From contig CBDCOR010000022.1 of assembly GCA_965219855.1 (NCBI GenBank), positions 682,001 to 746,000 on the forward strand: a stretch of DNA of 64,000 nucleotides. The letters are read 5' to 3'. Source of the DNA: CAUZIZ01 sp965219855 (GTDB lineage: Bacteria > Acidobacteriota > UBA6911 > RPQK01 > JAJDTT01). This document shows positions 57,881 through 64,000 of this stretch, piece by piece (position 1 is the first letter of the stretch; each line of letters starts with the position of its first letter). A program made the position numbers and the translations under genes. The notes beneath the pieces are model-generated. The model was not told the origin of the DNA. It made no database searches and was given only the letters and a program-made list of their open reading frames with translations.

Positions 57881-58998
57881 ACAGCCGGACCTTGGATACG
57901 GCCCAGTTCGAGGTCATAGCGGAAGGCCAGGTTCTGCCACTCGAGATGCGTCAGAGAGGCCGCAATCCGGCAGGCCACAATTCTGGCCTCTTGGGGTTCG
58001 GAGAGAGCCCAATGGAGCCGCTGTCGCAGTTGCTCCGGCCCTTCGTACAAGCAGTCCTTGTGGAATTCTTCTGGGATCAGCTCGGGATAGCTTAGCCGGT
58101 TGGGCAGTATCGGGAAAGCGCCGTGCACCACGGCTTCTAGGATGCTGATTCCGAAGAACTCGTGGTGGGCCGTGGACAGAACAACCGAAGTCTCGTCTAA
58201 GATCCGTTTATAGGTGGGCTTCTCTGCGAACCCCACATGGGTTATACGTCCCGCCAACCGTTGCTTAGCCTCTTCGAATTCCTGGGGATGTTGGCTAAAC
58301 TGCTCTCCACATAACGCCAACCGAAAATCGAGCTTGCGCTCGGAGGCCCAGTACAGCGACTCGAAGAATTCAGCCGGGTTCTTGTCGTATTCCCAACGCT
58401 GATTCCAAAGGATCAAGGGCGGCATGGGCCTGTCCTCGGAAGGTGGACTCGATCGATTGAGTCCGACTGGAAGCACGGAACTCTTCGCCTTCAGCTGCTC
58501 GATTGTCTCCAGCTCCCGGGGATCGGGAAAGTGCTTCAAGAAACGTCTGAGGGCCGAAAACAGTGAATCGTGGTGGAATCGACTGTTGAAGAAGATCTGA
58601 TCGGCTGCCAGCATCGAGGAGTAGTTGACGAAGGCATAGTGTAGATCTCGCTCACCCAATTGGCGCCTCATGGGACCGCTAGTGGGGTCCTCGGGCAGGG
58701 GATAGGTCAACTGGTTCTCGTGCATATAGAGCGCTGTGGAAGCGCTTGCGGTAAAGGGGCGCGTCAGGGCCAGAAAGGTAGTCAAGTCGAGCATATCGGT
58801 AGCCATGATCGTAGGGAAGCGCTCTCCCTCCTGAAGGAGACGCCGGGCCAGCGTGACGGCTCCGCCATGCATTCGCCACTTCCAATGTCGAGCCGATAGG
58901 GTCAGCAGTTCGATCTCATGACTGCTGTGGGCCTGGTATCCTTCGGCCCATTCTTGATGGCTGCCGCCGTGATAGGGTGAGACCAGGAGTACGCGCAT
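57874..58998 (-). CDS. DUF3524 glycosyltransferase, tRNA-queuosine mannosyltransferase-like
   Basis: 374 residues. The N-terminus MRVLLVSPYHGGSHQEWAEG and HHWKWRMHGGA-like ARHWKWRMHGGAVTLA are signatures of the DUF3524/QTMAN (GTDC1) family, which in animals mannosylates queuosine in tRNA-Asp. The C-terminal half is a GT-B domain with LILWNQRWEYDKNP and EFFGISILEAVVHGAFP (nucleotide-sugar binding). Its 3' end overlaps the convergent pgk2-apgM gene by seven bases. There is no Shine-Dalgarno sequence; the leader consists of heptamer repeats. A tRNA role in this bacterium is inferred from the family only. Confidence 0.82.
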   Translation of the reverse strand: MRVLLVSPYHGGSHQEWAEGYQAHSSHEIELLTLSARHWKWRMHGGAVTLARRLLQEGERFPTIMATDMLDLTTFLALTRPFTASASTALYMHENQLTYPLPEDPTSGPMRRQLGERDLHYAFVNYSSMLAADQIFFNSRFHHDSLFSALRRFLKHFPDPRELETIEQLKAKSSVLPVGLNRSSPPSEDRPMPPLILWNQRWEYDKNPAEFFESLYWASERKLDFRLALCGEQFSQHPQEFEEAKQRLAGRITHVGFAEKPTYKRILDETSVVLSTAHHEFFGISILEAVVHGAFPILPNRLSYPELIPEEFHKDCLYEGPEQLRQRLHWALSEPQEARIVACRIAASLTHLEWQNLAFRYDLELGRIQGPAVH

Positions 58999-59008
58999 GG
59001 AGGTTCTA

Positions 59009-59050
59009 GGTTACAGGTTACAGGTTACAGGTTACAGGTTGCAGGTTACT
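59009..59050. repeat. Heptamer tandem array GGTTACA x6
   Basis: Four perfect GGTTACA units, then GGTTGCA and GGTTACT. It lies 11-52 bases upstream of the glycosyltransferase start, in place of a normal ribosome binding site. Confidence 0.85.
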
Positions 59051-59068
59051 GGTTCTGTCTCTTTAACG

Positions 59069-59139
59069 GGAGCGGAAGTCGCTCAGGGAAACTGGCTGTT
59101 GTTCATCGACGCAGATTCTTACCCACCCTTGGAGTTGAT
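59069..59139 (+). pseudogene. Fragment of a family 2 glycosyltransferase
   Basis: About 24 codons reading GAEVAQGNWLLFIDADSYPP, the DxD region of GT2 enzymes. It is cut on the left and interrupted on the right by the IS21 element; beyond IS21 the frame ends after about nine codons. Confidence 0.65.
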
Positions 59140-59234
59140 TGTCAGGGGCCACCCAAAAGCGGCCAGTGAGGGCCACTTCAAAACCGGCCATTTTCAAGAG
59201 CCATTGAGGGCCGCATCCGGCGTAGGATGCGCCG

Positions 59235-60731
59235 ATGGCCAATACATTGAAAATGGAAAAGAAGCAAACGGTTTTGGCGCTCCTGAAGCTGGGCTGGTCG
59301 TATCGTCGGATCGAGCGAGAGATGGGAGTCCGACGAGAGACGATTGCCCGCTATGATCCCTCCCGAGATTCAAAACCGGCCAAAGTGGCCCCCGGCTCGG
59401 AGGAGCAAAAGCGGCCAAAGCGGCCCCCGGGTCTGCGCAGCTTCTGTGAGCCCTTTCGGGAGCAGATTGAAAAGAAACTCCAGCAGGGATTGCAGGCCAA
59501 GCGGATCTGGCAGGACCTGGTCTTCGAGCAGGGATTCGGGGGAGCCTACAACTCCGTCAAGCGCTTCTGTGGAAAGCTCAAGGCGGAGAGTCCTCGCGTG
59601 TTTGCTCGGGTGGAAACTCCCCCCGGTCGGGACCTGCAGATCGACTTCGGCAAAGGAGCCCTGACTCGGACCGAATCGGGTCGTTACCGCCGTCCTCATC
59701 TGTTCAAGGCCGTCCTCTGCCACTCGCGCCACTCCTATGAGGAAGTCGTCTGGCGGCAGGAACTGAAGACGTTCATCCGCTGTGTCGAGGAGGCTTTTCA
59801 CGCTTTTGGAGGCGGCGTGGAGGTGGTTCGCCTCGATAACCTCAAGGCCGGGATCACCCGGGCTTGCTTGGTGGACCCCGAGGTCAATGCCGTCTTCAGT
59901 GCGCTCGCTCGCCACTACGGCTTCGCCGTGCTGCCCATCCATCCGGGCGCTCCGAACGAGAACGGAAAAGTCGAAAGAAGCATCGGATATACCGACTCCA
60001 GCGCGCTCAAAGCTCGCCGCTTCGAGAGCCTGGATGCGCAGAATGAGCATCTGCAGAGTTGGAACGAGCGAATCGCCCGCCAGCGCATCCACGGCACCAC
60101 CAAGCAGCAGGTCTGGCCCCGCTTTGTCGAAGAACAGAAGCATCTCCGACCGCTTCCGGATTCCCGCTTCAGTTTCTTCCGCGTGGGCCGTCGAACGGTC
60201 TCCACCGATGGCCACATCGAAGTCGACCGAGCGTTCTACTCGGTGCCCAATCATCTGCTCGGTTGTGAAGTCGCCGTGCACTGGGATGATCGTATCGTCC
60301 GCGTCTTCTTTCGTGAGCAACAGGTGGCCCTGCATCCGAAGCACCCGCCGGGGAGATTCCGAACCGAAACGAGCCATCTTCCGGAACGCAAACGCTACGC
60401 GCACTATCGAACCGAGCATCATCTGCTGAAGCAAGCCCGAGCCGTGGGTCCAGAGGCGCACCGCTGGGCCGAGCGAGCTCTGGAGGTCCGAGACATGCTC
60501 GCCTACCGACTCGTGCAGGGCATGATCTCGCTGACCCGCCGCTACCGCGCTTCGGTCGTCGACGAAGCCTGCGGCAAGGCGCTCGCACATGACGCCTTCC
60601 GCTACCGGACTCTGGTGGCTTTGTGTAAGCGACTGGACGTGCCGCAGCGCTCTTTGTTTACCTCCGAGCACGAGTTGATCCGACCGCTGTCCGAGTACCA
60701 GATCACCGATCCCACAGGAGAACCAGAATGA
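59235..60731 (+). CDS. istA: IstA transposase
   Basis: 498 residues. N-terminal helix-turn-helix (LGWSYRRIEREMGVRRETIA), rve-type DDE core with LQIDFGKGAL, VVRLDNLKAGI and NENGKVERSIGY. Overlaps istB by four bases (ATGA). Confidence 0.96.
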   Translation: MANTLKMEKKQTVLALLKLGWSYRRIEREMGVRRETIARYDPSRDSKPAKVAPGSEEQKRPKRPPGLRSFCEPFREQIEKKLQQGLQAKRIWQDLVFEQGFGGAYNSVKRFCGKLKAESPRVFARVETPPGRDLQIDFGKGALTRTESGRYRRPHLFKAVLCHSRHSYEEVVWRQELKTFIRCVEEAFHAFGGGVEVVRLDNLKAGITRACLVDPEVNAVFSALARHYGFAVLPIHPGAPNENGKVERSIGYTDSSALKARRFESLDAQNEHLQSWNERIARQRIHGTTKQQVWPRFVEEQKHLRPLPDSRFSFFRVGRRTVSTDGHIEVDRAFYSVPNHLLGCEVAVHWDDRIVRVFFREQQVALHPKHPPGRFRTETSHLPERKRYAHYRTEHHLLKQARAVGPEAHRWAERALEVRDMLAYRLVQGMISLTRRYRASVVDEACGKALAHDAFRYRTLVALCKRLDVPQRSLFTSEHELIRPLSEYQITDPTGEPE

Positions 60732-61501
60732 TCTCATCAGAACTGGAACGAAAACTTCGTCACCTCCGGCTCTCGGGCCTGGCTCAGGTCTTTGACGTTC
60801 GCCTGCAACAAGCCGTCCAGGGAAGGCTCAGCCATCAGGAGTTCTTTGAGCTGCTGATTGATGACGAGCTGACCCGCCGTCGGGACCGGCTGTTGGAGCG
60901 ACGTTTGCGCCAGGCCCAGTTTCCGGAACAAAAGCACTTGGAGGACTTTAACTTCTCCTTTAACCCCTCCATCAACCGGCAGCAGATCTTCGATCTGGCT
61001 ACCGGCCGATTCATCCAACAGCGCCGCGGCTGGTTGGTCATCGGTCAGACCGGAGTCGGCAAGAGCCATCTGATCATCACCGTCGGGATCAAGGCGGTCG
61101 AAGCCGGTCACCGGGTGCAGTACAAGTCGGCTTTCGATCTGCTGGAAGACATCGCCGAAGCCACGGCCACCGGCAGACGCCGATCTTACATTACGGAGAT
61201 GACCCGGATCCCGCTGCTGATCCTCGAGGATCTGGGACTCCGCAGAGTGCCGGAGTCGGCGGCAGAAGATCTGTTGGAGATCCTGCACCGCCGATACCAG
61301 AAGACCTCGACGATCCTCAGTTCGAATCGACCCCTGGAGGACTGGGGCGCGATGCTGGGAGGAGATACGGCGGCCACCTCGGCGCTGCTGGACCGCTTCC
61401 TGCACACTTCGGAAGTCACCTTCATTCGGGGCAAGAGCTATCGCCTCTACGAGCGACAGCAACGAGAGAAATCCACCCCGAAGCGAGGGAAAGAGAAATG
61501 A
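60728..61501 (+). CDS. istB: IstB ATPase
   Basis: 257 residues, AAA+ helper of IstA. Walker A GQTGVGKSHL and Walker B LLILEDLGLR, then STILSSNRPLEDW (sensor 1). Typical length for the family. Confidence 0.96.
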   Translation: MISSELERKLRHLRLSGLAQVFDVRLQQAVQGRLSHQEFFELLIDDELTRRRDRLLERRLRQAQFPEQKHLEDFNFSFNPSINRQQIFDLATGRFIQQRRGWLVIGQTGVGKSHLIITVGIKAVEAGHRVQYKSAFDLLEDIAEATATGRRRSYITEMTRIPLLILEDLGLRRVPESAAEDLLEILHRRYQKTSTILSSNRPLEDWGAMLGGDTAATSALLDRFLHTSEVTFIRGKSYRLYERQQREKSTPKRGKEK

Positions 61502-62050
61502 CACCTGCGAGGCGAGTGCTGTGAGTGCGGGCTTGTCCCCTACTCGCAGACCCTGGGACTCAGCCCCAGGCTTCGTAGATTGCCCGCTCCGAGGGAGGGG
61601 TCAGGACAGGGTGGGGCAGAGCTCATTGCTTGAGGGGCCTCTGAGCGAATGTTTTTTGAAAAAAGGAAGCCAGGAAGAAGCCGTGTCGTTGAAACCAAGC
61701 AGAGACCATGGAAGCCAGGCTTCTCGAGTTTCCCCCAACACCCCCGGAAAGCCGTGGAAACTGCCGCGCTATGGAAACCGTGGGAAAACGGCTGCCTCGC
61801 GAAGACGACTCCAGGAGGCGAGTTTTTCCACCGTTCCCACAGCGCTTGGAAAACTCCTCCGGACGGAGTTTCCCACAGTTCCCACCGCTTCTACGGCTGA
61901 ACACACAACAAAGCCTCCTCCCCCCGCTTCGCGGGGAGGGCTTCACAAGGGATTGAAATGACTCGAACCGGAGGATATAACTACTGAATCACTGGCCGGT
62001 TTTGACCCGGCCCCGCCTGGCCGCTTTTGAAGTGGCCCCCGACAGTTGAT

Positions 62051-62225
62051 GTCCGAAGTGAGCGGCCAGGCATCGGCGGCGCAATAATCAATCAGGAGTA
62101 GGCGGCGAGGACGACCATTGGTGTTGGGTGCCGAGGCATGCAGCGCCCGGACGTGATGAATCGAAATACCGCCGGCTCTGAGCTCGATTGGGACTGCGCC
62201 GCTCTGCCCAAAATCAGGCTCGGTA
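62051..62225 (-). pseudogene. C-terminal fragment of a phytanoyl-CoA dioxygenase (PhyH) family gene
   Basis: Minus-strand frame with EPDFGQSGAVPIELRAGG, ISIHHVRALHASAPNTNG and RPRRLLLIDYCAADAWPL. This includes the distal His and Arg of the Fe(II)/2-oxoglutarate active site. The N-terminal two-thirds are missing and the IS21 element cuts the other side. Confidence 0.7.
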
Positions 62226-62240
62226 ACGGATAGAGCAATA

Positions 62241-62822
62241 TTATTGAACTGGCGGCGTAATCATAATATGGGCACGGTGGGTTCCCGGATTCATTATCCA
62301 TGGCCCACCCGGCGATGTCGGCTTAATTGGCAGGCCGGTCGTTTCTTGGGTTGCCCAAGGGATATAAACCACATATCGCAGATGGACATTTGTGAAGATT
62401 CTTTCCTTTTCATCAAAGGTGCCGTCTGTACCAAACAAAACATACAATGTGGTCGCTTGCTCTGGCATCTGTAGTTTGCCGGATTTCGCTTCCGCCTCTC
62501 GAATGTCAAATATTTCCTTTGCAGACTTGCCTTCAAGCCGTAAGGCGAGACCTCGGGCCATGAAGGGATAGAGATCTTTATGAAAGGCAGAAGAGGTAAA
62601 GCCGCTCATATGTGGATTATCTGCCAGGCAAACCATCAAACCGCTACCTTTTTGTAAAATTATGACCTTGCCTTTTGAATCATATCCATAAACTGTTGCG
62701 CCTTCACGGAGATTTTCAGGTACTGCCTGGAGGGCACCGGCGATTTGCTGTTTTTTATTGGGAATATCCTGATCTTGAAAAGCGAACAGGGACAATGCGA
62801 AAACGATAAGTAATGGTCTCAC
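62241..62822 (-). CDS. Small secreted protein of unknown function
   Basis: 193 residues from GTG with AAGGAG upstream. Signal peptide (RPLLIVFALSLFAF) then a soluble domain with GATVYGYDSKGKVIILQKGS, CLADNP, FHKDLYPFMARGLALR, TLYVLFGT and YVVYIPWATQETTGLP, and it ends AHIMITPPVQ. The even spacing of Gly/Pro-rich turns suggests a folded periplasmic domain. I do not recognise a named family. Confidence 0.65.
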   Translation of the reverse strand: MRPLLIVFALSLFAFQDQDIPNKKQQIAGALQAVPENLREGATVYGYDSKGKVIILQKGSGLMVCLADNPHMSGFTSSAFHKDLYPFMARGLALRLEGKSAKEIFDIREAEAKSGKLQMPEQATTLYVLFGTDGTFDEKERIFTNVHLRYVVYIPWATQETTGLPIKPTSPGGPWIMNPGTHRAHIMITPPVQ

Positions 62823-62977
62823 GGGATCTCCTTATTGTAGTTTGCTTTCTCTGGAGCCTAGAAAGCAATGAGTCTGTTTAGCCAAACTAACAATAAGAGT
62901 GGGTAAAAACCATAGATGTTTTAATGCAAGCCGCCATGCTGGTAATGTCCGAGCGTAACGCCAGTCATTTTTTTAAG

Positions 62978-64000
62978 CCGAAGTTACCCTGAAAACTAGC
63001 TGAAAAACAACCTGTAAGCCATTGTGGATCATCAGGTAAGGGTCTTTTTGTGTTCGACAATCTATACCCATGTAATAGTTGCTTTAGTGTCCTTTATTGT
63101 CGGTAGTATGTGATATTATAGTGCCCATGTACATCGAATCCGTTCCCAACCGCAACTCGCCCCCGGCCATTCTCCTGCGCGAGTCCTACCGGCAAGCCGG
63201 CAAGGTGCGCAAGCGCACTCTGGCTAACCTCAGCAAGTGGCCCGCGGAGATCGTCGAAGGCCTGCGCAGCCTCTTGAAGGGAGGCTCCGTCATCTCCGAC
63301 TTGAGCCAAGCCTTCCAGGTCCAGCGCACTCGCCCCCATGGTCATGTGGCGGCCGTCTTGGGTACCCTGCGCCGCCTCGGTTTGGAGCGCTTACTGGCCA
63401 CTCGCAACAGCCTGCAGCGCCGCCTGGTAGTGGCCCTGATCGTGGCGCGCATCCTGGAGCCCCGCTCCAAGCTGGCCACCGCACGCGGATGGGATCCCCA
63501 GACCCTGTCCAGCAGCTTGGGCGAGCTCTTACAGGTGGAGGCCGCGACGGCCGATGATCTGTACGGCGCCTTGGACTGGCTGCTCGTTCGACAACCAAAG
63601 ATTGAAAACCAGCTGGCGGCTCAGCGCCTGCAGGACGGTTGCCTCGTGATCTACGACGTCACCTCGACCTACTTCGAAGGGAGGAGTTGCCCGTTGGCCC
63701 AGCGGGGGTATTCCCGAGACGGCAAAGGGGGTACGCTGCAGATCGTCTTCGGCCTGCTGTGCGAAAGGCTGCCCCGTCGCGGTCGAGGTCTTCGAAGGCA
63801 ACCGAGCGGACCCCACAACAGTGACCAGCCAAATCCAAAAACTGCGCCAACGCTTCGGGTTGCGCTCGGTGGTGGTGGTCGCCGATCGAGGAATGCTGAC
63901 GGAAGCCCGCATTCGGGAGGAGCTCAAGCCGCTGCCCGGCATGGGCTGGATCACGGCCCTGCGAGGCCCTCAGATCCGCAAACTGTTTCAATCCGGTCCG
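62978..64000 (+). mobile_element. IS1634-family element, copy 2 (runs off right edge)
   Basis: Begins with CCGAAGTTACCCTG, matching the right end of copy 1, and is nearly identical to it over the 1023 visible bases. The duplication cannot be checked because the other end is outside the window. Confidence 0.88.
63127..64000 (+). pseudogene. IS1634-family transposase, copy 2, partial, same frame break
   Basis: MYIESVPNRNSPPAILLRES to IVFGLLC, then the shift into PVAVEVFEGNRADP near 63765, at the same base as in copy 1. The frame continues open to the window edge through VVVVADRGMLTEARI. Confidence 0.85.

Larger units (their letters stand above)
59140..62044 (+). mobile_element. IS21-family element
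   Basis: 2905 bp with the 6-bp duplication GTTGAT (59134-59139, 62045-62050). Ends begin TGTC; repeated GGCCACxxxAAAAGCGGCCA/CAAAACCGGCCA motifs occur at both ends, as usual for IstA binding. About 540 bases after istB have no gene, only a GC-rich stem at 61914-61941 (CTCCTCCCCCCGC, TTC, GCGGGGAGG). Confidence 0.92.

Overview
The window is GC-rich bacterial DNA from a Gram-negative organism. This is shown by outer-membrane beta-barrel porins, lipoproteins and a Tat-exported Gfo/Idh oxidoreductase. The mix of HyuA/HyuB, CocE, Gfo/Idh/MocA with a Tat leader, PhyH, DUF1499 and PHP-domain lipoprotein genes resembles Acidobacteriota or a related soil- or host-associated lineage. That assignment is an inference; there is no rRNA or marker gene to confirm it. 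The most striking global property is a recent insertion-sequence burst. Twelve IS or IS-like insertions cover about 20.4 kb, roughly a third of the window, and most have exact target-site duplications. Many host genes are broken by them or by small frameshifts.

Left part (1-14.4 kb): hydantoinase/oxoprolinase genes hyuB (partial) and hyuA, an internally deleted CocE-type hydrolase, a Gfo/Idh/MocA oxidoreductase, and a decayed zone (DUF3800-like gene, frameshifted pentapeptide-repeat gene, remnants of an arylsulfotransferase-like gene and a GH32-like gene). Then come feoA-feoB and a porin with a 29-bp Fur-like palindrome upstream, a deleted IS1380-family copy and a secreted HExxH metalloprotease.

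Middle part (14.4-36 kb): a cation-chloride-cotransporter-like permease gene interrupted by ISAzo13 and IS1380 elements runs in frame into a DUF2298 (Chlor_Arch_YYY) gene. The DUF2298, GT39-like and Agl23/TIGR03663-NHL genes were once a translationally coupled operon. It is now interrupted by an IS4-family element, by an unclassified element carrying an unfamiliar protein, and by two nested IS4 copies. A PHP-domain beta-propeller lipoprotein follows; its last codon was rewritten by another IS4 copy.

Right-middle part (36-55 kb): an IS1380 copy, a DUF1499 gene, an IS1634-family copy, a three-gene glycan/isoprenoid-type operon (GT2, FAD oxidoreductase, NAD epimerase), and a complete phosphate-uptake locus. 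On the minus strand the order is phoB-phoR, then pstS-phoU-pstC-pstA-pstB2-pstB1-oprP. This locus holds the most unusual biology: two PstB ATPases with complementary degenerate motifs (predicted asymmetric heterodimer), PhoU fused to a catalytically dead LMW-phosphatase/ArsC domain, a phoR kinase switched out of frame by a 14-unit dinucleotide repeat, and phoB split by an IS4 copy. A Pho-box-like direct repeat lies upstream of pstS.

Right end (55-64 kb): a 197-bp palindromic repeat, a fused 2-phosphoglycerate kinase / cofactor-independent phosphoglycerate mutase gene, a queuosine-mannosyltransferase-like glycosyltransferase preceded by a GGTTACA heptamer array, an IS21-family element with istA/istB, gene fragments, a small secreted protein and a second IS1634 copy running off the edge. 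No tRNA, rRNA or CRISPR array was seen.
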